This document shows, piece after piece, positions 22,051 through 32,819 of a stretch of DNA of 64,000 bases; the first letter of the stretch is position 1; each line of letters starts with the position of its first letter. Source of the stretch: Serpula lacrymans var. lacrymans S7.9 (Eukaryota; Basidiomycota; Agaricomycetes; Boletales; Serpulaceae); assembly GCF_000218685.1 (NCBI RefSeq), contig NW_006763290.1, positions 3,436,908 through 3,500,907 on the forward strand, in the 5' to 3' direction. Position numbers and translations under genes: made by a program. The notes under the pieces were generated by a model. It was given only the letters and a program-made list of their open reading frames with translations, was not told the DNA's origin and searched no databases.

Positions 22051-23488
22051 ATGAAATTTTTTTATTTGTAAATACACTCAATATTTATTTTTGTCCAACT
22101 TTCTTGTCTCCTATCAACATTTCAAATATGTTGTGCCCCTTTTCTTTTCTGGAAATGCAGGCTGCGCTCTGATCTGAACCCTTGACATCTGAGTAGTCTC
22201 TACAAACCCATCATTCATCCATCCCCAGCAACAAGTTCTGTCTTATTAACTTTGTTTCCCTCTGCAGCTTCCAAACATCCCTTTTTGCATACCGGAAGTC
22301 ATCACTCGTCAATCTACAATGCCAGCAACTAAACACAATGCGCCTACCAACTCTCCTGCTCCTGATGAACTCCTGGCCAAAAAAAGTAAAACAAGTGGAG
22401 ATGTAGATCAGCAGTCATGCTCATAATGTATTGCTACAACATCTGCGGACAGGTGTGCCACCCTTATCAATTTTTCTCCTTTGAAAATGAAAATGACGCA
22501 ATGTACAACAAGAAAACTCACCGCTCAACAGATTGTACTGAGAAAAGTCACTGTCTCTTTGCACCATGCTGTGATATCAATGTATGATGAGAAACCAATT
22601 CAGTGCGTAAACAATGTCTATACCATCCACACTATTTATATACTTTCATTCCAGATGCATCAGAAACTTTGTCAATTACTCCAACTCAGAAAACTACACT
22701 TACAGCATTGAACAATTACCTCCCATCAACACTTGGGGAGTGAAGAAGCACAAAAAAGACTGATTGCACTACATGTGCCACCCTAGAAGTAACACACCTC
22801 ATACAATATGGGTAGTTGGTCGCATCAGCAAGGTCTGGTTCTTTGTGCCTGGGCCAAACAGAGCCCCACACCCTCAAGTAAATGTCGCTATAGAGCTATT
22901 TAGCACAACTGCACTTGCTCTTTCTTGTGCTCTTATAGGTTCCTTGCAAGAACCTCAGGAAGGTTAGTTTTCAATGTCTGCATGAAACTTCACATATTCT
23001 AATTGTGTTTTGTCTAGATACAGAAGCCAATGATTGGGGTGATATCATGGCCTGGCACCATCAAACTCCTTTGACTGACAAGGAAATTGTCAAACAGTAA
23101 ATTTCTATAACCTGCTCAACCTCTTGGCTCACAGATGTTTCAGGCTGTCCCCTTCACAGCCTGCTACGATGCTTGTAACTTGTTCGCTGAAAAATGCAAC
23201 ATGGAGGCCTATTCCACTCGCCGTGTGAGCATAAATGATGTAGGCCTCATGGAAGTCTACATCAAACACTACAAACATGACAAAACTGCCAACCATTGGC
23301 AAAGTTGAAATGTTTTCCTAGAACTACAACAACTGTCTGCCATCCACTCTTGTTCAGCCAGCATTAATATTTGACAGTGTTTTGCTTTCCATTCCTCTTA
23401 CGTTTCATTCTTTTGCACACACCTTTCCCTTCTGATATGATTGCAAATACACATTAAATTATATATTGTATATATGACCATGTAACGC
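22051..23488 (+). other. Scattered coding-like remnants, probably Helitron cargo or 3' region
   Basis: Short plus-strand pieces: PATKHNAPTNSPAPDELLAKKSK (split here; about 22320-22390), NTPHTIWVVGRISKVWFFVPG (split here; about 22790-22850) and TACYDACNLFAEKCNMEAYS (about 23157-23215). The last piece is followed by a STRRVSINDVGLMEVYI stretch. None carries a recognised domain and frames change between them. They look like exons of one decayed gene in Helitron orientation. Confidence 0.3.
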
Positions 23489-23735
23489 ACATTCTTCAAT
23501 ATTGAACAGTCCTTCATTTGATGGTGATCCGTTGTCCACACACACCTCCTTTCTTCAATATTGAATGGTCCTTCGCCTGATGCCAATCTGTTGGCCACTC
23601 TTCTGTTTGAATGGTCCTTCATTAGATGCTGATCCCTTCCCAACAATTGGGTTTTTCAATATTGAATAGGCCTTTTTCCGATGCCAATCCCTCGGCCTCT
23701 CTTATTCAAATATCCTTCATTAGATACCATCTTTA
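23489..23735. repeat. Degenerate tandem repeat, about 50-58-bp unit, five copies
   Basis: Units starting near 23493, 23552, 23606, 23651 and 23701 share the pattern TTCAATATTGAATGGTCCTTC, here cut as TTCAATATTGAAT + GGTCCTTC, followed by a GATGCCAATC-like block and GGCC/CCTC. Each unit contains the small palindrome CAATATTG in at least three of the copies. Not coding. Confidence 0.65.
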
Positions 23736-24000
23736 CAAATCTTGAAATTTCACTCCTCACTCTTGACCTCCATGCGCTATCAACTCCCCTCCAACCAGGA
23801 AGTGCAAGAAGCAACATCTACATGTGATTATGCCATGCATTGGATTACATCAAGGGCATCAACTGTCACTTGAATGGAACCCTTTGTGGAAGGTCAGCTT
23901 GCGAGTAAGTCTCTCCAACTTCATACCCTCCAGCAACTGCACATTTCACTGAAATTTCACATCTACACAGCAATTTTGCAAACTCTGAGTCAACATTGAC

Positions 24001-24021
24001 CAACAACAACAACAACAACAG
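24001..24021. repeat. (CAA)7 microsatellite
   Basis: Seven consecutive CAA/AAC units ending in CAG, in non-coding sequence or in a decayed exon (it would encode poly-Asn or poly-Gln). Confidence 0.85.
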
Positions 24022-24980
24022 CCTCAATTATTTACCTGTTTCCAACTGAAGCCGGTCATATTGCAAATCCAAAACATGACACGTGAATGTCTTGAAAGAG
24101 GCATTCAGGGGATCTCCATGCCTTACTCCCCTGATGATCTTGCCGTGCTACTTAAAATCATTGCCAGGGCAATCTACCATGCATGATTTGGGGTGTTTTT
24201 ATCATCGTGTCCCTCAACGTGATTGTTCATACTACCAGTTATATGGGTCAATTGCCTCTCCAACTTCACCACAGATCCCAAACAACATTGCCAATTTCTT
24301 ATTTGCGCATGAAAAAAAAAATATAGAATCAATTTTGCCGCTTTTCATATCACGCTCTTCTAACTCCTCTTCTTTCATGGACGTACACTCAGCCATGGAC
24401 ACTTTTCGTCGTTGTCATAACATTCCTGCAATTACTCACCCATAATTTATTCTCTATCTTCTCACTGCGTACCGCTAATCATGTATCACCCTGATCAGGC
24501 ACTCAATCATATTTTTGCCGTTCTATTGCCATCACCATGAGGCTTATTCAGCTTCTTCTATCACTCACAACTGATCATTAGCTCTCAATGTATTATGTCG
24601 GGTTCCCCCAAAAAAGAACTCGGAAGCTAAGGAGCTATTCTCTTCCAATGGTTAGGTCTCTTTCTTTTTCATTTCACCCCCTAGAGTCCTAGCCCCGGCA
24701 CGCTCCGAAGGTCCTTTCATCGATCAGGTGACGCTTCTCGCCGAAAAACAAAGACCTTCCCCACCAAACCATGAAATATATTATTTTACAATACTCATTA
24801 CATGTTCTCTTTCTATTCTGTATCCTAGAGAAAATAATCCGTCACTACAACTGAGTGAATCACATTATTTTCCTTTTCTCTTCACTAGTGCGGCAAACAA
24901 CAAAGCCCTGGGATTTCAATATTTCAATTCTCAGTCGCCCCCGCATATGGGGAGTTTGACATTTGATACTCGTCATCGCA
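24022..24980. other. Remnants and probable promoter of the hydrolase gene
   Basis: 24083-24445 holds a plus-strand open frame with no recognised domain; an overlapping frame with PYSPDDLAVLLKIIARAIY looks at least as natural, so the region is decayed. From about 24600 the sequence lacks coding signal. A C/T-rich tract at 24655-24690 (ctctttctttttcatttcac) is the type of element often found in fungal core promoters, about 300 bp upstream of the hydrolase start. Confidence 0.4.
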
Positions 24981-27808
24981 ATGCCAATGGTGACGCCCAT
25001 TCGATCACAGGCTCTATATCCACAATCCTCTTGGCATGAAGCTCGCGTTGGAGATGATGAAGGATCATTTGTTCAACCACTCTTACAGCAACCATATTGC
25101 CCAAAACATTCTCGTGCCCCATTTTCCTATAACTTACTCACCTCTTCAGATGACGATGGCGGTATGGTGAGGTCTCCAAAAGGTCGCACACAAATCACAG
25201 AGGGACCTAAACATCGAGATCATTCAACTTCTTCCCTCCGACTCCCTGATTCTACCGACTCAGGTGATATGAATGCTCAGGATTTAACGACACGGAGCTT
25301 ACTGATAGAAAAATTTCCTATCGTGGTATCATCTCCAGCTCCTGGTATCGAGGCCATAGATGCATTGGTGGATAGCATCAATGGATTCTCGATGCATGAT
25401 TACCGCCACACAGAATCAAACCATTTTAAGTTTACAATACCCAAACTTCAAACGTCAGCAGGTTCCGGTCCCAGCAGGATGTGCACGAGACTAGTCACAG
25501 CGTCTTCTGGACCAAATCAAGTTACTCGCAACAGATACAGTCCTGTTCCCTCTGTTTTTTCTGCGTGTGGTTGCTGTACCGACCAAGTTCCCATGTTGAA
25601 ATCCACCAATCACGCTGGCCGTACCCCACATAACATAAAACAGATCCCTTGTTCTCCCGACTATCCTCCCCTTCCTTTACAGCAGTCAGTCATTGAAAGG
25701 TCTAAAGCTCCATCTATATCCGACATCATTCGTGACTATAATGTTCCGGTCCATATTCGACCACAACTTCGCCCTGTTTCCGCTACATCACCACAATATT
25801 CCGCTCACAATCCACTACCACAGAAGTCCGATGCATTATGCGAGTCAGAATACGATCGTGAAGAAGAAATGCTGTCTCGATCATCTATTGACAGTATAGC
25901 AGATGAAGTACACCGAACATACATAAACCAAATCAGCTCTTCGCTTACTCCACGGTCTCAAGGTTGTCATGGCCTCCCGCAGTTTTCTATTACGCCTGCA
26001 ATCTCAAATGTGATCAACCGTTGCTGTTCTGCAGGATGTACTTCGCCGGATCCCGATAATTATTCTCAGTCATTCACGGATACTCATGTGCCTAATTACT
26101 TAGACCCGGTCACGATAGGCATCAAACCATCGGTATCCCAGATCATTGCGCAATTCTTACGGTCCAAGCGCCTCACGACGTTACTCAAGCTTACCCGATA
26201 TCCTCACGCTTCATCAGATAACCCTCTTACTGTCAGCCTCTCCGACATGGGTGATCCCAATGGTTTTCCCCTCGTAATATTTCTTGGGTTGGGGTGCGTC
26301 AGGCATATAATGGGTCTCTATGATGAAATGGCGGACTGCTTAGGCCTCCGCCTCATAACCATCGACAGGCAAGTCGGCTTTGTGTGATCATTTGTTCAAT
26401 CCTGACATGGTGTCTCACAGGTGGGGTTTAGGCCGCACTGATACACCGCACCCAATGCATGCGGGAGGCATCTTAGAGTGGGCTCTGGTAGTGGAAGAAG
26501 TCCTCGATCATTTAAATATCGATCAATGTAGCGTCATGGCGCATTCGGCGGGAGCACCTTACGCTCTATCATTTGCAAATAGGGTCCCAGATCGAATTAG
26601 AGGCGATATATGTCTGTTAGCGCCTTGGATAGGAGGTAATGAAAATGGTAACGCGCCAGTACAACAATGATCTCTTACCTGCTGATGAACCTCACACAGG
26701 GTGTTATAAGTGGCTGAAGTATATCCCAAATGGGATATTGAGGACAGTCCAAGCAGCTGACTGGAAGATTCAGGCATGGATGCTAGGAAAGCCTCCCTCC
26801 CTAGCTTACCAAGGAATAGGATACACTGTTGCGTCTTCCAAAACGTTCGGCGTGGAACCTATTTTGTCCGGACAGGCACCCTTGTCTGGGGGGATTAATT
26901 GCGATAATAATCACTGTGTCTACCCATCCACTGAAACAGTACGGCGCCCAAGCCTATGTTCTAGCTCTTTCGGGGAGTATGACGACTTACACGATTTCAA
27001 TGGTCACTTCGATAGCCAGGGCTCGCTTGGAACATGGTCTACGTCACTGCATAAGAGTGATTCAGGCATTGTAACAGAAAGACATTCAAAAACAATTCTT
27101 AGAAGGCTCAAGTTGAAGGCCGTCTCCACCTCGTTGCCAGCCCAGGCTGAGAAGCCCCCACCATGGAGCTTCAGAAAATTGAAGACGCTGCGATCTGTGG
27201 GATCCCTTAAAGGCAAATCATCAACTCCTACCCCCCTTCCGAAAATTGGAGATTTACCGTGTCCTGCACAACTTCAGCGTTCTGTAAGCACGATTAGCAT
27301 CAATAACCTTGGTCTACACACTACTGCCGAGAAAAGCGATTCTACGATATACAAAGCGAGCAAAGTATTTGATCCTACCTCGCAATCCATTCTACCTCAA
27401 AATCGGCCCTCGATAACTACAGGTCGCCTTCCGTCATTTTCTACATCGTCTACTACTTCATCGGATGTTACCACTCGCAGATCGGACTGTCTGCAGGCTG
27501 CACTTGGCAATGCTCTCCTTGCAGCTTCACATGCTGAATCTGCCAAAGGAACGCACAGCGATCTTTTGCAAATTTTAAATCGTGATCATAGGCCGTGGGG
27601 TTTTTCGTATTCATCGTATCCACACAAAGTTCTCGTGTGGTATGGAGACAAAGACGACAAAATCACCGAGGACGCTGTGAGATGGATGGAACGAACTATG
27701 AGCGAGGATAGGTGTCATGTTAAAGTTGTGAAAGGTGCTCACCATGCGCTTATGTACAATAGCTCAGTGGTAGTGGATGTCTTAGAACGTATTAGAGAGT
27801 TTTGGTGA
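24981..27808 (+). CDS. Alpha/beta-hydrolase with long disordered N-terminal region; three exons, apparently intact
   Basis: Exons 24981-26368, 26421-26635 and 26700-27808 join in frame to 903 residues. Intron 1 (52 bp) has a GC donor (AG|GCAAGT) and an AG acceptor; intron 2 (64 bp) is GT-AG. Residues 1-400 are Ser/Pro-rich and probably disordered. The hydrolase domain starts around residue 415 (VSLSDMGDPNGFPLVIFLG) with the oxyanion-side loop, then RWGLGRTDTPH and the nucleophile elbow AHSAGA with Ser505. A long insert (about 600-800, low complexity) precedes WYGDKDDKI, where Asp853 or Asp854 is the acid, and KGAHHALMY, where His882 is the base. The triad is complete. The substrate is unknown. 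It is the only intact gene here and no transposon interrupts it, so it is probably a host gene under selection. Start chosen at the first in-frame ATG; ATG 24987 is also possible. Confidence 0.85.
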
Positions 27809-28430
27809 TAAGTGTAGCAGTAAATAGGTGTAATATACTGTCACTTCATTGGTTTATATGACGCTGTAATTACACAAGAAATGCATACGGTCCGGACCGT
27901 ATACAATGTGTATGGTCCACCCTGGCTTGTCGGAGCCGCTTGCTGGACTGTTACCTCAGGGACCTCGTTTGTCTCTGTTGTAGATGATATTTTCACATGC
28001 GTAGACACTCAGTACGATACAGCAGCACAGCCACTCACATGGCCATAGTAACCTGTTTTTAGACAGAAGAATCTAACTCTCGACGGTCATGTCTCAATGA
28101 TGCTAGCTGGTAGCATTTCAACATTTAATAGGTTATGAGCCTGGCTTGCACTGGAACCTCACACATTCTGCTAGCTAGTATACATTCATTCAAAATTACT
28201 GATTTCTTTCTACATTGGCAGTTATGAAAGGTGACCTCTTCACTAAGGTACATTACACTGCCATGTCACACTTGTTACACCACAAACTTGCAGTAACAAA
28301 GACAGACTCAGTCAGTGACAGTAGACAAGAAGAGAGTACTCATATGTCCAAAGTACACCCTGATGTCTGAGGATGCATCCATCCTAGTGTTGCTGCAGCT
28401 TTGGTTTGCCACAGCCATTACATCAGGAAA
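27809..28430. other. Intergenic, nothing recognised
   Basis: 3' flank of the hydrolase gene. No long coding frame, RNA gene or paired repeat found. It ends at a CATCAGGAAAAATGG sequence that I take as a Plavaka-type terminus. Confidence 0.4.
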
Positions 28431-29443
28431 AATGGACATTGATATAATCATGGATAATTACCACAAATATCATGATATTAGAGATAATCAGCAATAACTT
28501 GGCTTTTTACCTTCATAAACATTTTATTTAAGTCCCCCAGTAATTTGCTTCAATTATTTCAAATAACAGGTGATGATGTCTAGGTTATAGTGAATGCGAC
28601 CTAATTTCAAGTGGCTATATCTCATTTGGTGATAATTTGGTGTGCTAACAATTGTAATATTGCAAAAACCAAAGACATAGCATAACCACAATTATCACTA
28701 CTATGTTATGCATGTCATGAATTACAGTGGTGGTATGAGATTGGCCCATACAGTAACTATGCATCAAAATACTGCTCCCAGATGATTTCCCACTAGCTCA
28801 AGCCATGTTTTCTGAACCACTGTTCATGAATACAAAGCAAACTTAGCTGCTATTGAGTGAAGTGTAGAAGCACTCACTATACTTGCATGTAGATGCGGTG
28901 CATCATAACATGATATTTTCATGCATTGGCATCAAATATGCCATTGAGAACAAGCATGTGCCCGGAGTAGACATTAGCAAAGTATGATGAGTTGAAGTCC
29001 TGTGATTTATTTGAGCCTATTTGCCACTCCAAAATAACAGCATGCACCTGTAATCAATGACATTCAATTAGCAGAGTAAGAAGCCACAAAAGAATACATA
29101 CCGTAGTAGCAGTCATGGCAACCATGGCTGCTGCCACTTCTGGTTTATCTAGATGGTCATCCAGAGTTGAAACAATGTCTTCACAATGCTTGACTCTGAC
29201 ACAGGATAACCACCAAAATAGACCTCTTTGAGTGTGTCAAGAAGAGCCGGATGCTGGTATGGTTTGCTCCATATGGGTTTTCCCTACCAGAAATTGTGAA
29301 AATAATGATGTGAAAAAGCAATAAAACCTATGCCCGCATTACTAACATATATGTATGTGTTACCTTGTAATAATTTTGTGATGTTGCACCCTTTGCTTAA
29401 TCCATAATTTGAGACTACATGAATCTGGGCCACTTTCTTGATA

Positions 29444-31023
29444 CAGTGACTCCAAAAACCTGTTCCATGTTTATTCTGGATGTTATGCATGAAGCATACC
29501 ATTAAACAGCTTGAGTATTACACTTAGCTTTGGTGGAATTATAAATAGTACATACCCTTGGCTATATTACAATTACCCCATAGGTCATGTGATTTGGTTC
29601 ACATGCTATAGAGATATGGTTAATTTAAAACAGCAACACTATGGAAAGGGTATTTGGATATTATCAGTACTTGGTATAGCCTCCTTTTTCCCTAAGCACT
29701 GCCTGAATCCTTCTAGGCATGCTTTCAATCTATTTCTGACACTCCTCAACTAGTATCTTCTCTCACTCCACTTGAGTCCTTTCCCACAATTCATGAATCC
29801 CATGGGGGGGATTTTCATACCCTGAAAGTCTCCTTTTGAGACAACCCCAGAGATGTTCAATAGGGTTTAGGTCAGGAGACTGTGCAGGCCAAACCATAGT
29901 GTTGAATGCTTGCTCACCTAGCCAGTCCTTGACCTTCCTGCAGGTGTGCTTGGGGTCATTATCTTGCTGAAAGATGATGTCAGGAGGATTGAGACCATAA
30001 TACTCCAGGGTTTGCTGGAACTCATCCTTCAAAATCTGTAGGTAAAGGTCCCTATCCATCCTACCATCAATGTTAATCGCAAATCCAACTCTTTTTCAAG
30101 TCATACAGCCCCACATCATTAAGGAACCTCCTCCAAACTTGAGGGTTCCATCTACCAGCTTATCACTAAGCCCTCCCCTCCCTCTTTCTATGCCCATTTG
30201 CATCCATCTGACCCTAGGCAATTGATTTTAGTCTCATCAGACCATATTACTCTTTTCCAGTCCTCCAAAGTCCAATTCTTGTAGGCATAGGTAAAATCCA
30301 AATGAGCCTTGCATTGCCCAGTAGAGAGAAGGGGGTGTTTGGACTTCACCACAGCCTTTATACCAGATTTCTTCAAATGAGACGAAACAGTATAGGATAA
30401 GAGGGGTTGGTTGATGATGCTGGTAAGGGCTTTGGTCACTTCAACAGCATTTTCAGCTTTGCCAGAGGTAATAAGATGTTGGGCATATCAGATATTGGTA
30501 GGTGAAAGCTTGGAAAGACAACCTCCAATAGCTTTAGGTAGGGTAGAACACTCTTTGACGCAAAGTTTGTTTATTGTAGAAGGGCTAACACCAGTCTGCT
30601 TTGCAATGGCTTCACCAGAGTAGCCAGCATTAAGCAATGAAAGGATAGAGCTTCGTTGAGTAAGAGGGAGGGATCTGACTATGATGGTGGTTGAGAAGCA
30701 AGAAGTGTGTGAACTTTTTTAAACTCAGACATACTATTTGTATATATATCTTTGTTTGTACCAGCACATAATGGCAAATATTCAATGTTTTAACTAAGAT
30801 TCTAGTCATCAGTTCAAAAGTGAAAAACCCCTTCCATAATGTTGCTATTTTACACTAACCATATCTCTATAGCCAAATCACATGACCTATGGGGCAATTC
30901 TATAGCCAAGAGTATGTACTATTTATAATTCCACCAAAGCTAAGTGTAATACTCAAGCTGTTTGATGGTATGCTTCATGCATAACGCCCAGAGTAAATAT
31001 GAAAAGGGTTTTTGGAGTCACTG
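29444..31023 (-). mobile_element. Tc1/mariner element with about 200-bp inverted repeats and TA duplication
   Basis: Starts CAGTGACTCCAAAAACC at 29444 and ends with its reverse complement at 31023, flanked by TA on both sides (29442-29443; 31024-31025). The inverted repeats extend about 200 bp inward with few differences (e.g. GCATACCATTAAACAGCTTG on the left against GCATACCATCAAACAGC on the right). Total length 1580 bp, typical for Tc1. It lies inside the DUF6532 gene of the second Plavaka element. Confidence 0.95.
29690..30731 (-). pseudogene. Tc1/mariner (DD34E) transposase, decayed
   Basis: Minus strand. An N-terminal helix-turn-helix region (LTQRSSILSLLNAGYSGEAI near 30660, then KQTGVSPSTINKLC near 30590) binds the inverted repeats in this family. 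The catalytic core shows WSDETKINC (first Asp, about 30235), [11 protein letters not shown] (second Asp, about 29970) and [18 protein letters not shown] (Glu, about 29860). Exactly 34 residues separate the second Asp and the Glu, so it is DD34E as in Tc1. All three catalytic residues are present, but frame changes near 30190 and 30060, stops such as one near 30485 and a broken start make it non-functional as written. Confidence 0.9.
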
Positions 31024-32819
31024 TATCACCACAGCTTGAGCTAATCCGTCCTTCAGGCTGCGGTATATATGTAGCAGCATATATTCAAAACAAAATCAAA
31101 AACAGTGTAAACATACCACCAGTGCCAGTGCACGTACATATTTGTGGTCTCTTTTGAGACATGAATAGATTTCATGCAGGCCATGCAATTTGGCTGATTG
31201 CAGAAGAGAGTCACAAGAGGTTTTTGTTTCTGATTAATATCTGGGTAGATCATCTTGAATGCCAGGTACTTGACCATGTCAGCAATGGATTCACAAAGAA
31301 TGGATTGAACTGATATTTTCTGAGCTGTCAGGTTAACCTTGCTGTCTGTCATCATTGTATCATATACAAGTAGATTTTGGCCATGTTTTTTCAGCATCTT
31401 GCCAACCTGTATACACCAGTGCAGCAAAATCCTTCAACTCAGACTTGGACACAGAGTCACTTTCTGCAGCATTTGAGTCTGGGACATGTTTGGTTGATAT
31501 TTTTTTTGTAGCTCAGCTAGGTTTGATTTTGCACCAAACAAGTTTCTTTTATAAGATAGTTAAAGACATTGGTGTGTCCATAGTGCAAATGCTAGATAGC
31601 AAAATAGTCTGCTTACCTCCTGTGCATGGGACTGTGCTCAATGGCCTGCTACTTGAGTGTGCATCTTGCCTGGACTTCTTTGTACACTGGTTTTGGGCTG
31701 GGACTTGCATCTGACCGAGGCAGTAGATCAGTAGATTGTTGTTCTGGAATTACTAACAGTGGCACAAAAGGTGTACCACTGTTCTTTTTGACACAATAAG
31801 CTTACAGTTCACGTTATGGTTAGAAAGGATATAGACAATATAGCTTGAGTACACACATATGGGGCTTGGTCTGCAAAGATTCCTGTTAGTAAAGACTGGA
31901 GCCTATTAAACAGAAGTGTAGTTGTTGCGAACAATGATAAAATATGGTACATATCTCTTGATTTATAATTCTTCTCAGTGTCCCCAAGCCTTGAAGTCAG
32001 CCCGGGTTGTTGTCGGTGTCAAAATTGTCACTGTCAGCTTGATACGGTCCCTCATCACCTTGATCTGGGGCAGTTGCTGGTTCATTGTTGCATTCAAGTC
32101 CAATGAGGTTCCCACTGGCACTTGTCAGTTGGTAAGCAGCCTTTGGCAATTTGCCACTGGCCCTAGGTACATTCTTGGCCACTTTCTGGCTACTGGGCAC
32201 TGTGTCTTGATGCATAAGAGTGCCGTAGCACCCTCATGTTGATGTGGCACTGCGAGAAAAGTGAGTCATCATGTTGATAAAATTGACTGCTATTTTTTGT
32301 GTGAATACTTTGGTGGCCATACTCCTTCCTCATTGCCGCCACCCAGCTCCTTTTTTTTGCACATAATGTTCAGCTTTGAGGTTACACTGGCAGCTGCTTT
32401 GGAGGTAAGTCTTTTATTTTGAATATTAAATCCTATACTAACCTGGAGCTTTTTGTTTTGTAGGTTTTTCCAAAGTACCATTTCAGAGCTGGCTCATTTT
32501 TGGCTTGTATGTTGCAATTTTGTCGAGTTCTATACTGGTAAGCAGTCAGTTGGGCCCCTTATTTGATTAGGTCAAATTACTGATCTGCTTTTGATAAGGC
32601 ATTAGTTTTGGCTTTGTGTGGTGTCCCCTCTGATAGAAGGCAAGTGAACTACATATTGTGTTTGCAGCAATTGATTTTACTAGGTTTTTCAATGTCATCC
32701 TTGTTAGCCAGTTTTGCAGCCCTGGCTGCAGCGGATTTTTCTGTGGCTGATACTTTTTTATAGATTTGCCTCTGGATACACCAGCATGTAGCTCAATATA
32801 TAACTGAACCAACAACTAT

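Larger units (their letters stand above)
29100..32815 (-). pseudogene. DUF6532-family gene, copy 3, split by a Tc1 element
   Basis: Minus strand. Probable first exon at 32815-32567 with a basic segment (SRGKSIKKYQPQKNP), then blocks at 32481-32290 and an acidic part at 32215-31997 (CNNEPATAPDQGDEG). A middle block lies at 31427-31053 (SVQSILCESIADMVKYLAFK). The C-terminal core follows after the Tc1 insertion (29444-31023): KPIWSKPYQHPALLDTLKEV then YFGG, and DKPEVAAAMVAMTATT (29280-29110). The HP..LDTLK..YFGG then PEVAAAMVA pattern is a DUF6532 signature as I know it. A frame change near 29185 and the transposon make it inactive. Function unknown. Confidence 0.55.

Noticed and set aside
24083..24445. 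120-codon open frame upstream of the hydrolase
   Set aside because: An overlapping frame looks equally coding, and no homology or splice structure supports either.
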